Assembly (NCBI GenBank): GCA_903925425.1
Contig: CAIYFD010000132.1
Location: 1-32,460 of the forward strand
Origin: an uncultured Opitutia bacterium
GTDB taxonomy: Bacteria; Verrucomicrobiota; Verrucomicrobiia; Opitutales; Opitutaceae
DNA length: 32,460 nt
Direction: 5' to 3'
Shown here: piece by piece, positions 1-8,881 of the stretch
Layout: each line of letters begins with the position of its first letter
How positions within the stretch are numbered: the first letter of the stretch is position 1
The notes under the pieces: generated by a model
What the model was told of the DNA's origin: nothing
Database searches by the model: none
What the model saw: only the letters and a program-made list of their open reading frames with translations
Made by a program: the position numbers and the translations under genes

Positions 1-229
1 AGCCATTCTTGGCCTTGTGGTCGAAGTTGGATTCCGCCGCCACCAAGGCGTAGATAAACGCCGGGTCCATCCGGTAACGCACCGCCCGCGGCTGGATCGC
101 CGCCCAAATCTCGGCCTTCGTCGGCGGCGGCGGTTGCTCGACCACCGCCTCGCGGCGACCGCAACCGGATAGCCCGGCGAACACAAGGCCGAGAGCCACA
201 AAATACAGGGTTGGTCTGATCCAAAGCAT
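1..229 (-). CDS. Lytic transglycosylase (SLT domain) lipoprotein, N-terminal part, truncated by window edge
   Basis: Reverse-strand translation from ATG at 229: MLWIRPTLYFVALGLVFAGLSGCGRREAVVEQ...RYRMDPAFIYALVAAESNFDHKAKNG; lipobox LSGC and the SLT signature 'ALVAAESNFDHKA'. Confidence 0.8.
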   Translation of the reverse strand, partial: MLWIRPTLYFVALGLVFAGLSGCGRREAVVEQPPPPTKAEIWAAIQPRAVRYRMDPAFIYALVAAESNFDHKAKNG

Positions 230-247
230 GCCGATCCGGTTTTAACC

Positions 248-274
248 ACGGATTACACGGATGGAACGGATTAG
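248..274. repeat. Three tandem nonamers ACGGATTAC-ACGGATGGA-ACGGATTAG
   Basis: ACGGAT at 248, 257 and 266, exact 9-bp period. Confidence 0.6.
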
Positions 275-301
275 GAAGACACTAATCGGGAATCCAGACC
301 G

Positions 302-423
302 GTTTTTGCCACAGAGGCACAGAGGTCACAGAGGTCGGATGCTTTGGCATCCGGACACTGAATTCCGAAACCAAAAACACCGAGGCTTGGGATCTGTGAG
401 CTCTGTGCCTCTGTGGCAAAAAC
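302..423. repeat. Intergenic inverted repeat (about 32-bp arms) with an internal hairpin
   Basis: gtttttgccacagaggcacagag (302..) is the perfect reverse complement of ctctgtgcctctgtggcaaaaac (..423), extending imperfectly to 391; internal CGGATGC-tttg-GCATCCG at 336-353. Confidence 0.85.
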
Positions 424-479
424 GGATCGGCGTAATCACGGCGGACTCACCGAGTCGGCCCTACCCCGATCCATCCGCA

Positions 480-1733
480 TCACACCGCGCGGAAGACCAC
501 CGAGGCGTTCTGGCCACCGAAGCCGAGGTTGTTGCTCAGCACGGTGCGCACCTTGGCAGCGCGGGCGGTGTTCGGCACGTAGTCGAGGTCGCAGTCGGGG
601 TCCGGGTGCTCGAGGTTGATCGTCGGGGCGAGCATGCCGGTTTGGATGGACTTCACGCTGATCACCGACTCGATGCCGCCGGCGGCGCCGAGCAGATGGC
701 CAGTCATCGACTTGGTCGAGCTGATGGCCAGGCGCCGGGCGTGGTCGCCGAAGATGCGCTTGATGGCGAGGGTCTCAAATTTGTCGTTGTACGGCGTGCT
801 GGTGCCGTGGGCGTTGATGTAGTCGATGTCCTCGGGATTCACCTGCGCGCTCGCGAGGGCGCGCCGCATCGCCATCGAGAGGCCCTTGCCGTCGGGGTCC
901 GGCTGCGTGATGTGGAACGCATCGCAGGTCGCCGCATACCCGGCGAGCTCGGCGTAGATCCGGGCGCCGCGGGCCCGGGCATGCCCGAGCGACTCAAGCA
1001 CCATCACGCCGGCCCCCTCGCCCATGACGAAGCCATCGCGCTGGGCGTCAAACGGCCGGCAGGCATGCGCCGGGTCGTCGTTGCGCGTGCTCATGGCCTT
1101 CATCGAGCTGAAGGACGCATAGGCAAAGGGCGTGATCGCGGCCTCGCTGCCGCCGGCGATCATCACGTCGGCATCGCCGCGCCGGATCATGTGGGCGGCC
1201 TCGCCGAGCGCATGGGTTCCCGTAGCGCAGGCGGACACGACGCCGAAGTTGGGACCGCGGGCCCCGAGATCGATCGCGACCAAACCCGAGCAGATGTTGC
1301 CGATCAGCGAAGGAATCGTGAACGGCGAAACTTTCCGCGCGCCCTTTTCCGCCATGACCTTCAGCTGCGACTCGTAGGTCCACATGCCGCCGATGCCGGA
1401 GCCGATCACGACACCCGCCCGATCGGGGTCGGCCTTGGTCATGTCGAGCGCCGCATCCTTCACCGCCTGACGGGCTGCGACGTAGCCGAAATGGGTGTAG
1501 CGGTCGTTGCGCCGGACCTCCTTCGGGTCCATGTGCTCGGCGGGATCCCAGTCACGCACCTCGGCCCCAATCTGGCAGGCAAGCTCGGAGGGGTCGAAGC
1601 GCGAGATGCGGTCGATGCCGCAGCGGCCCGCCATCAGACTGGCCCAGAAGGTGTCGACATTCTGGCCAAGTCCATGGACGACGCCGAGGCCGGTCACGAC
1701 CACACGGCGCGAATCAGGCAGGGAATTCTCCAT
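480..1733 (-). CDS. fabF: Beta-ketoacyl-ACP synthase II
   Basis: MENSLPDSRRVVVTGLGVVHGLG..., CATGTHALGEA active-site Cys, NAHGTSTPYND, KSMTGHLLGAAGGIE; next to acpP and fabG. Confidence 0.97.
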   Translation of the reverse strand: MENSLPDSRRVVVTGLGVVHGLGQNVDTFWASLMAGRCGIDRISRFDPSELACQIGAEVRDWDPAEHMDPKEVRRNDRYTHFGYVAARQAVKDAALDMTKADPDRAGVVIGSGIGGMWTYESQLKVMAEKGARKVSPFTIPSLIGNICSGLVAIDLGARGPNFGVVSACATGTHALGEAAHMIRRGDADVMIAGGSEAAITPFAYASFSSMKAMSTRNDDPAHACRPFDAQRDGFVMGEGAGVMVLESLGHARARGARIYAELAGYAATCDAFHITQPDPDGKGLSMAMRRALASAQVNPEDIDYINAHGTSTPYNDKFETLAIKRIFGDHARRLAISSTKSMTGHLLGAAGGIESVISVKSIQTGMLAPTINLEHPDPDCDLDYVPNTARAAKVRTVLSNNLGFGGQNASVVFRAV

Positions 1734-1759
1734 CGGAATGGGGCGGGGAACTCAGGCGG

Positions 1760-1810
1760 AAAAGAAAAAGCGCCCCACCTGCAGCCCGCTCGGGGTACTC
1801 GGTGGAGCGC
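1760..1810 (-). terminator. Intrinsic terminator between acpP and fabF
   Basis: Minus strand GCGCTCCACC...GGTGGGGCGC stem (one T-G wobble) directly followed by TTTTTCTTTT. Confidence 0.75.
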
Positions 1811-1832
1811 CGAAAAACAAACGGCCGGGCAA

Positions 1833-2096
1833 TTACTTGGCAGCGGCCTTGGCCTTGATGTACTCGATCACCTGACCGACGTTCTGAAGCTTCTCGGCGT
1901 CGGCCTCGGGGATCTCACCCTTGATCTCGTCCTTGAATTCTTCCTCGAACGCCATGATCAGCTCGACAGTGTCGAGCGAATCGGCGCCGAGATCGTCGAG
2001 GAACGACGCGGTCGGAGTGATCTGCTCTTCGTTAACATTCAGCTGGTTAACGATGATTTCCTTAACGCGCTGATCGATGGTTTTTTGGTCGGACAT
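1833..2096 (-). CDS. acpP: Acyl carrier protein
   Basis: 87 aa, [21 protein letters not shown] phosphopantetheine site. Confidence 0.98.
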   Translation of the reverse strand: MSDQKTIDQRVKEIIVNQLNVNEEQITPTASFLDDLGADSLDTVELIMAFEEEFKDEIKGEIPEADAEKLQNVGQVIEYIKAKAAAK

Positions 2097-2123
2097 GAGA
2101 GAAAATCGTGTGGACGCGAGGCT

Positions 2124-2873
2124 TCACATCGCCATGCCGCCGTCAACGGAAAAAACCTGACCGGTGATGTAGCCGGCCTCCTCGGAACAGAGGAATGCGG
2201 TGACATTTGCAATATCAGCCGCCTCGCCAAAACGTTTGAGCGGCACGGCTTCGAGAATCTTGGCCGCGACCTCGGGGTTGTTCACGAACTCCGTGGTCAT
2301 ATCGGTCTTGATGAATCCAGGGGCTACGGCGTTGACGGTGACGCTCCGGGAGGCGAACTCGCGGGCGAGCGTCTTGGTCAGGCCGATCATGCCGGCCTTG
2401 GCCGCGGAATAGTTGGCCTGGCCGGCGTTGCCCATGATGCCGCTGACGGAAGCCATGTTGACGATGCGGCCCCAGCGGGCGCGCGTCATCGGCCGGGCAA
2501 GGTGCTTCGTCCAGTGGAAGCAGCTCGAGAGATTGGTCTGGAGCACTGAATCCCAGTCCTCGGAACTCATCCGGAAAAGCAGGCCATCACGGGTGATGCC
2601 GGCGTTGTTGACGAGGATGTCGATGGTCGGGAACTCGGCGAGCAGCTGTTCGGACGCCTTGGCCACCGCGACACCGTCCGCCACGTCCACCGCCAAGGCC
2701 TTTGCCTTGCCGCCCGAGGCCGTGATGGCCGCAGCGACGGCACCGCAGCTGTCGGCGGACTTGGACACGCAGATCACGGTCACGCCATGGCGGGCGAGGG
2801 TCTCGGCGATGGCCTTGCCGATGCCGCGGCCGGCGCCGGTGACGAGAGCGGTGCGATTAGTGAAGGTGAGCAT
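2124..2873 (-). CDS. fabG: 3-oxoacyl-ACP reductase
   Basis: MLTFTNRTALVTGAGRGIGKAIAETLA..., NNAGITRDGLLFRM, YSAAKAGMIGLTKTLA, C-terminal ITGQVFSVDGGMAM; start refined from the longer ORF. Confidence 0.95.
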   Translation of the reverse strand: MLTFTNRTALVTGAGRGIGKAIAETLARHGVTVICVSKSADSCGAVAAAITASGGKAKALAVDVADGVAVAKASEQLLAEFPTIDILVNNAGITRDGLLFRMSSEDWDSVLQTNLSSCFHWTKHLARPMTRARWGRIVNMASVSGIMGNAGQANYSAAKAGMIGLTKTLAREFASRSVTVNAVAPGFIKTDMTTEFVNNPEVAAKILEAVPLKRFGEAADIANVTAFLCSEEAGYITGQVFSVDGGMAM

Positions 2874-2983
2874 ATTCTGGAGAGGTCCAGAAGCCAAAGG
2901 TCCAAACTCCCAAGAGTCACCGCCGAAAAACCCGGGCGAGCGGATTTCTTTGGCGTTGGGTCGTTGGAGTTTGGTGTTTCGCC

Positions 2984-4150
2984 TTAATAGACGTCCCGTA
3001 GATACCGGTCGTCCTTTTTCATCTGCTTGACGTAGGCGATGGCTTCCTGAGGGGTCATCTTCCCCTGCTCCGCCACAATGGCGTGCAAGGCAACGTCGAC
3101 ATCCTTGGCCATGCGCTTGGCGTCGCCGCAGACAAAAAAGCCCGCACCGCCCGCGATCCAGGACCAAAGCTCGGCGGCATTCTCACGCATGCGGTCCTGC
3201 ACGTAGACCTTAAGGAGCTGGTCCCGCGACCACGCCAGATCGAGCCGGGCAATCTGCTTGCGCTCAAGGTAAGCGAGCCATTCCTCCTCGTAGAGGAAGT
3301 CCGTGGCGCGTTTCTGGTCGCCGAAGAAAACCCAGTTGCGACCGGTGGCGCCGACGGCGACGCGTTCCTGCACAAAGGCACGGAAAGGCGCGATGCCCGT
3401 GCCCGGGCCGACCATGATGCAGTCGCGCGCTGGATCCTTCGGCGGGCCGAAGTGCGAGTCGGACACAAACACCGGCACCGGCGTGGTGCCGGCCTGGACG
3501 CGGTCCGCCATGAAGGTCGAGCACACGCCCGAGCGCTGGAGACCGTTGGTCTGGTACCGCACGATCGCCACGGTGAGGTGCACCTCGGTCGGAAACACGC
3601 GCGACGACGAGGCAATCGAGTACAGCCGCGGCATGAGCTTGCGCATGTGGTCGACCAGCTCCTGCGGGGTCAGGCGGGCGCTGGGAAACTCAGCGAGCAG
3701 GTCCGCGTACTCGTGTTCCGCGAGAAAGGCCGCGAGCTGCTCGTTGGCCCCGGGGACGAGCAACGCCGCCAGACGCGCTTTCTCGGTGGGATCGGTGGCT
3801 TTGACCGAGAGGGTGTTGACGAGCTTCGTCGTGGGCCCGGCCAGCGCCAGACGGTTGGTCAGCGCCTCGCGGAGCGTGATCGGAGCCGAAAGCTTCAGCA
3901 TGGCGGGCGAAACCGGCTCTTCGCCCGTGGCGCGGAGCAGACCCAGCAAGGCGCCAACGTCCTCCGGCCGGCTCGAGGGCTGGACGCCCAGGGAGTCGCC
4001 CGCCTTGTAGGTCAGGCCGCTGCCGGCGATGCTCACGACAAGATGCCGCGTCTCTTTGCCGGACCCGGCCCGGCTCAACAGGCGATTCTCGGTGATACGC
4101 GCAGGAAAAGGACGGTCCTTGGAGTAGGCAGACGGTGCCGGGGTGCCCAT
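2984..4150 (-). CDS. CysJ-like FAD/NAD(P)H reductase (sulfite reductase flavoprotein C-terminal part, no flavodoxin domain)
   Basis: MPRLYSIASSSR FAD-binding motif, GPGTGIAPFRAFVQER, C-terminal DDRYLRDVY; no FMN/flavodoxin domain in the 388-aa ORF. Confidence 0.85.
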   Translation of the reverse strand: MGTPAPSAYSKDRPFPARITENRLLSRAGSGKETRHLVVSIAGSGLTYKAGDSLGVQPSSRPEDVGALLGLLRATGEEPVSPAMLKLSAPITLREALTNRLALAGPTTKLVNTLSVKATDPTEKARLAALLVPGANEQLAAFLAEHEYADLLAEFPSARLTPQELVDHMRKLMPRLYSIASSSRVFPTEVHLTVAIVRYQTNGLQRSGVCSTFMADRVQAGTTPVPVFVSDSHFGPPKDPARDCIMVGPGTGIAPFRAFVQERVAVGATGRNWVFFGDQKRATDFLYEEEWLAYLERKQIARLDLAWSRDQLLKVYVQDRMRENAAELWSWIAGGAGFFVCGDAKRMAKDVDVALHAIVAEQGKMTPQEAIAYVKQMKKDDRYLRDVY

Positions 4151-4270
4151 TGGTTACGGGATGAATGAAGCCCGGCCCGGGGCTGGCAAGTTCTCTTTCC
4201 AGTTTGGTAATTCTCCTCCCGAGCGATTTTATAGTAGCAGCGGTTGGACTGCTTCGCGCAAGCTAGCCGG

Positions 4271-5059
4271 ATGAGCGAAGCCGAACCAATCCGCCTGCAA
4301 AAGTATCTGGCCGATGCCGGCGTGTGCTCGCGCCGGGCGGCCGAGGCGTTGATCTATCAGGGCGAGGTCTGGGTGAACAGCAAGGTCGCGACACTCGGCC
4401 AGAAGATCACCCCGGGTGAGGACAAGGTCACCGTCAGCGGCAAACCCATCCGCGTCGCTGCCCAGCCGCGCATCACGCTCGCGATGCACAAGCCCCGCGG
4501 GCTCATCTGCTCCAACGACGACCCGCACCACGCCGAGACGATCTTCACCGTGCTGCCGCGCGAGTTCGCCCGGTTCCGCTTCTTCTGCGCCGGCCGCCTC
4601 GACAAGGACAGCGAGGGTCTGCTCATCCTCACGACCGACGGCGATCTCGCCCACCGCCTGATGCACCCGTCGAATATCGTGGTGAAGCGCTATTACGTGC
4701 AGCTCAAGGAGCCCTTCCCGCGCACCAAGGTTCCGCTGCTCCTGAAGGGCATCGTGATCGAGGGCGAACGCCTGAAGGTCGAGCACGCCAATCTCGTCGG
4801 CGACGGCGGTCCGGTCGCCGAGGCCACCCAGATCGATGTGCACATGCACCACGGCAAGAAGCGCGAGATCCGCCAGCTCTTCACCACGCTCGGCTACGAC
4901 GTGAAGCGGCTCAAGCGCTACCAGATCGGGTCGTTCCCGGTGCGGGGAATCCCGCTGCACGCCGTCAAGGTACTTTCTCCGAAGGAAATCGAAATGCTCT
5001 TCCGCGTGCCGCCCTCCACCCGGCCGACGGCGCGCAAGCCCGCACCCTCCCATGACTAG
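4271..5059 (+). CDS. 16S/23S rRNA pseudouridine synthase, RsuA/RluB family
   Basis: S4-like N-terminus (IRLQKYLADAGVCSRRAAEALI), GRLDKDSEGLLILTTDGDL catalytic motif, KKREIRQLFTTLGYDVKRLKR. Confidence 0.93.
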   Translation: MSEAEPIRLQKYLADAGVCSRRAAEALIYQGEVWVNSKVATLGQKITPGEDKVTVSGKPIRVAAQPRITLAMHKPRGLICSNDDPHHAETIFTVLPREFARFRFFCAGRLDKDSEGLLILTTDGDLAHRLMHPSNIVVKRYYVQLKEPFPRTKVPLLLKGIVIEGERLKVEHANLVGDGGPVAEATQIDVHMHHGKKREIRQLFTTLGYDVKRLKRYQIGSFPVRGIPLHAVKVLSPKEIEMLFRVPPSTRPTARKPAPSHD

Positions 5060-5849
5060 CCCACTGACCCGCTCCCTGCTTGCCACCCTCCTCCTTGCGG
5101 CCCCGTTCGCGTCGGCCGCCCCGCTCGGCGAGGCCACCGGCATCCGCAGCCGCCCTGACCTCGGCGCGCCCGTCATCGGCCAGCTCAAGGCCGGCGACGA
5201 GCCCGTGGCGGCCCCGGGATCCGCGGCCAGCGCGCCCGCCGGTTGGATCGCGGTCGAGGTGCCGGGCCCCGTTGACGGCTTCGTGTCCAATGCCGACATC
5301 ACCAAGTCGCTCGACGTCCGGGTCGGCGCCCCGATTCGGCAGGAGGCCAGCGCTACCGGGACGGTGATCGCCAATGGCGAAAAGGGCGACGTCACCCACA
5401 TCACGGGACTGCGCGGCCGCTGGACGCAGGTCAGCATCGAGCGCAAGCGCATCGGCTACATCCGCCAGCGGGTGATCGAGCTCGATGCCACCACTGCCGC
5501 CACGCCCGCCCCGACCGCCCCCACCCTCGCCGCCCCACTGCTGGACATGGGGCCCGGCCGGGCCGTCAACTCGGAGCGGACTTCCGCCGCGCCGCCGGCC
5601 ACGCTGGCCCGCAGCTTCCAGGGCAAGTTCGCCTCGACCCGCCGCCCGCTGGCCCCGCGTCGGCCCTATGATTTTCAGGTGAACGACGGGACCGGCGAGC
5701 GCTTCGCCTACGTCGACGTTTCCCGGCTCACGCCCGCCGAAACGATGGACAAGTATCTCGACCGGACGGTCATCGTGACCGGTGTCACGCGCTATTCCAA
5801 CGAGGCCCAGGGCCTCGTCATCGAGGCGGAGAACATCGTCGTCAAATAA
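5052..5849 (+). CDS. Secreted SH3-like domain protein
   Basis: Signal peptide [22 protein letters not shown]; repeats resembling bacterial SH3 ([56 protein letters not shown]). Confidence 0.7.
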   Translation: MTSPLTRSLLATLLLAAPFASAAPLGEATGIRSRPDLGAPVIGQLKAGDEPVAAPGSAASAPAGWIAVEVPGPVDGFVSNADITKSLDVRVGAPIRQEASATGTVIANGEKGDVTHITGLRGRWTQVSIERKRIGYIRQRVIELDATTAATPAPTAPTLAAPLLDMGPGRAVNSERTSAAPPATLARSFQGKFASTRRPLAPRRPYDFQVNDGTGERFAYVDVSRLTPAETMDKYLDRTVIVTGVTRYSNEAQGLVIEAENIVVK

Positions 5850-5856
5850 GCCTCCC

Positions 5857-6735
5857 ATGGAACTGATCGACGGCAACCGGATCGCCGCGGAGATCGCGGC
5901 CGAGCTAAAATTAAAGGTTTCGACCTTCCCCGGCCGCAAGCCGTGCATCGCGTTGGTGCGCGTGGGAGAGGACCCCGCGAGCGTTTCGTACGTCCGCAAA
6001 AAGGAGAAGACCGCGGAGGAGATCGGCATTTCCAGCCGCGTGATCCTACCCCCGCAGACGATTTCCCACGCCGAGCTGTGCGCGCTGATCGACCAGCTGA
6101 ACGCCGATGAGGGCGTCGACGGCATCCTCGTGCAGTCGCCTTTGCCCAAGCAGATCGACGAGCTCCAGATTTTCCGCCGCATTGCGCCGGGCAAGGACGT
6201 CGACGGCCTCGGCACCATGAACCTCGGCAAGGTCGCGCAGGATGACGACACCGGCTTCGTGTCCTGCACACCGGCCGGCATCATGGAACTGCTGGCGCGC
6301 AGCGGCGTCGACCTGAAGGGCAAGCACGTGGTTGTCCTCGGCCGCAGCCTGCTGGTCGGCAAGCCCGTCGCACTGCTCGCCCTGCAGAAGAAGTCCGGCG
6401 CCAACGGGACAGTAACCGTCTGCCATTCGGGCACCGCCAATCTGTCGGTCCTGACCCGCCAAGCCGACGTCCTGATCGCGGCCATCGGCCGGCCGGAGTT
6501 TGTCACCGTCGACATGGTCAAGCCCGGTGCCGTGATCATCGACGTCGGGATCAACCGTGTCGTGGACGCGACGAAGAAGACCGGTTATCGCCTGACCGGG
6601 GACGTGCATTTCCCGTCCGTGGCGCCATTGGCCGCCAAGATCACGCCGGTCCCCGGCGGGGTCGGGCCCATGACGGTTGCCATGCTCATGAAGAACACCG
6701 TGAAGGCCTTCGAGCAGCGCGCCCACCGCGGCTGA
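5857..6735 (+). CDS. folD: Methylenetetrahydrofolate dehydrogenase/cyclohydrolase
   Basis: [70 protein letters not shown]. Confidence 0.97.
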   Translation: MELIDGNRIAAEIAAELKLKVSTFPGRKPCIALVRVGEDPASVSYVRKKEKTAEEIGISSRVILPPQTISHAELCALIDQLNADEGVDGILVQSPLPKQIDELQIFRRIAPGKDVDGLGTMNLGKVAQDDDTGFVSCTPAGIMELLARSGVDLKGKHVVVLGRSLLVGKPVALLALQKKSGANGTVTVCHSGTANLSVLTRQADVLIAAIGRPEFVTVDMVKPGAVIIDVGINRVVDATKKTGYRLTGDVHFPSVAPLAAKITPVPGGVGPMTVAMLMKNTVKAFEQRAHRG

Positions 6736-6814
6736 AGCCAAACACGGAGTACTTGTAAACCGCTGGCGGGAAGCTTGCGCCCAAGAGAGCGAACCGTTTG
6801 CCTGTGGCCACGTT

Positions 6815-7948
6815 ATGACCGCCCCAAAAATCTTGGTCGTCGACGATCAGCCGATCAACGTCCAGCTGCTGAAGCGAAAACTGGAGCGCGAGGGCATCAA
6901 AGTCACCACGGCCACGAACGGCTTGGAAGCACTCAGTTCCGTCAGGTGGGATCGTCCGGACCTGATTCTCCTCGACGTGATGATGCCCGACATGGACGGC
7001 ATCGAGGTTTGCCAGCGTTTGCAGGCGGATGAGGCGACGAAATCGATCCCGGTCATCTTCATCACCGCCCGGACCACCAAGGAGGGCAAGATCGAGGGCC
7101 TCGGCGTCGGCGCGGTCGACTACATCACCAAGCCCATCGACCTGGATGAAACGATGGCCCGCGTGCAGACCCAGCTGCGTTTCGTCTCTATCAACCGCGA
7201 GCTTGTCGACCTGCAGCGCCGTTTGTCCGAGGCGCGCCGGGCCGCGACCATCGGCGCAGTCACGCAGGGCATTGCCCACAATCTCAACAATCTGCTCGGC
7301 GTCGTCATCGGCTACCTCGACCTGGTCAAGGCCTACTACGACAAGCCGGAACTCGTGAAAAAGAACGCGACCAGCGTGGAGGAGGCCGTGCTGCGGATCG
7401 TCTCGATCATCAAGCAGCTCAGCACCCTGGTCGTGAAGACCCGCCTGCCCCTGATCGCGGGCGACCTGAATCAACTCATCGAGTGCGGCGTGCAGCGTTA
7501 CCGGAGCGAGTATCGGATCGACGGGCCGGTCACGGTTCAGAATCCGCTCGGTAACCTCGCGATCGACACGCACTACGAGGTGTTCGAGGAGGTGCTCTCC
7601 AAGGTCCTCATCAACGCCTGGGAGGCCTACGGCGACGCCGCCCCCACCCACCAGCGCCCGATCTCGATCAGCACGGAAATCGTGGAAAAGCCGGATGAGG
7701 GCCGCCAGCTGATGGTCAAGGTCGAGGATCAGGGCCGCGGCATCGATCCGGACATCCGCGACCAAGTTTTCGAGCCTTTCGTCAGCTCCAAGCAGACCGT
7801 CGGGGTCGGCATGGGCCTCACGGTCGCCCGCCATGCCCTGCGGAATCTCGGCGGCGACGTGTCCCTCGCCGACCGCCCGGGTGGCGGCACCATCGTCACG
7901 CTGATGCACCCGCTTGACCGGAAGAACCGCCGCTCCAGCGTCGAGTAA
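6815..7948 (+). CDS. Hybrid response regulator receiver / histidine kinase (REC-HisKA-like-HATPase)
   Basis: REC: KILVVDDQPINVQLL...LILLDVMMPDMDG...ITKPID; H-box GIAHNLNNLLGVVIGYLD; HATPase: INAWEA, VEDQGRGIDPDI, GVGMGLTVARHAL. Confidence 0.9.
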   Translation: MTAPKILVVDDQPINVQLLKRKLEREGIKVTTATNGLEALSSVRWDRPDLILLDVMMPDMDGIEVCQRLQADEATKSIPVIFITARTTKEGKIEGLGVGAVDYITKPIDLDETMARVQTQLRFVSINRELVDLQRRLSEARRAATIGAVTQGIAHNLNNLLGVVIGYLDLVKAYYDKPELVKKNATSVEEAVLRIVSIIKQLSTLVVKTRLPLIAGDLNQLIECGVQRYRSEYRIDGPVTVQNPLGNLAIDTHYEVFEEVLSKVLINAWEAYGDAAPTHQRPISISTEIVEKPDEGRQLMVKVEDQGRGIDPDIRDQVFEPFVSSKQTVGVGMGLTVARHALRNLGGDVSLADRPGGGTIVTLMHPLDRKNRRSSVE

Positions 7949-7951
7949 CTC

Positions 7952-8755
7952 ATGAACAAGATCGTATTTCTCGGGGCCGGCCGGATGGCCGGTGCCATGG
8001 TGGGCGGACTGCTGGCGAACGGTGCCGCCAAACCGGCCGACCTGGCCTGCATCGGCGGCGAGGACACCACCGCCCGCGAACTCGCCCAGCGGACCGGCAT
8101 CACGGCGGCGGCCGACCTGCCCGCCCTGCTCAAGGACGCCGACATCCTCGTGCTTGCCTGCAAGCCGCAGCAGCTGGCGGGGCTCGACCGCAGCCTCGAC
8201 GAACTCACCGCCGGCAAACTCATCCTTTCGATCCTCGCCGGCAAACGTCTCAACCGGCTGGCCCAGACTTTTCCGCGGGCGCGCAACGTCGTTCGCGCCA
8301 TGCCCAACACGCCGGGACAGATCGGCGCCGGCATCACCGCCTGGAGTTCGCTCCAGCCACTGACCGGGCCCGATCGCACGGCGATCGATACCATCCTCGG
8401 GTCGCTCGGCAAGGTCATCAGCGTGCCCGAGCCCGACCTTGACGCCGTCACGGGCCTGAGCGGCAGCGGACCGGCCTTTGTCTTCGAATTCGTGGCCGCC
8501 CTGCGCGAGGGCGGCATCGCCGCCGGGCTTTCCCGCGAAGCCGCCGCCCTGCTGGCCCAGGAGACCGTCCTGGGGGCCGCCCGGCTGCTCGCCGAGTCGA
8601 AGTCCGAACCCGAGACCCTGCGCGATCAGGTCACCTCCCCCAACGGCACCACGTTTGCCGGGCTCAAGAAGATGGAGGCCGGCGGATTCCGGGCCCTGCT
8701 CAAGGACACCGTCGTCACGGCCAAGGTCCGTTCCGAGGAGCTGTCGCGGGATTGA
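7952..8755 (+). CDS. proC: Pyrroline-5-carboxylate reductase
   Basis: IVFLGAGRMAGAMVGGLL, VRAMPNTPGQIGAGITAW, VTGLSGSGPAFVFEFVAAL, VTSPNGTTFAGLKKMEAGGFRALL. Confidence 0.96.
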   Translation: MNKIVFLGAGRMAGAMVGGLLANGAAKPADLACIGGEDTTARELAQRTGITAAADLPALLKDADILVLACKPQQLAGLDRSLDELTAGKLILSILAGKRLNRLAQTFPRARNVVRAMPNTPGQIGAGITAWSSLQPLTGPDRTAIDTILGSLGKVISVPEPDLDAVTGLSGSGPAFVFEFVAALREGGIAAGLSREAAALLAQETVLGAARLLAESKSEPETLRDQVTSPNGTTFAGLKKMEAGGFRALLKDTVVTAKVRSEELSRD

Positions 8756-8760
8756 GTTAG

Positions 8761-8782
8761 GGCGCGTTACCCCTAACGCGCC
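8761..8782. repeat. Perfect hairpin downstream of proC
   Basis: GGCGCGTTA (8761-8769) - cccc - TAACGCGCC (8774-8782), 9-bp perfect stem; no T-tract. Confidence 0.8.
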
Positions 8783-8881
8783 GGGTTGGCCTGACTCAAA
8801 CGCGGCCGGTTGAGGACAACCCGTCCTACCTGCTGGATTTCAGGCTTCCGCCAGACTTCTCTTCCGCCGTTTAATCCCTCC

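Noticed and set aside
302-423. Possible CRISPR or IS terminal repeats
   Set aside because: Only one inverted pair with no spacer periodicity and no transposase between the arms.
261-2549. 762-aa plus-strand ORF over fabF/acpP/fabG
   Set aside because: Antisense to three clear fatty-acid synthesis genes; low-complexity composition typical of frame shadows in GC-rich DNA.
2984-4150. Complete CysJ sulfite reductase flavoprotein
   Set aside because: Only FAD and NAD(P)H domains are present; no flavodoxin domain and no cysI nearby, so substrate is left open.
4229-6554. Minus-strand 407-aa and 529-aa ORFs opposite the pseudouridine synthase, SH3-like protein and folD
   Set aside because: Opposite recognisable genes; compositionally shadow ORFs.
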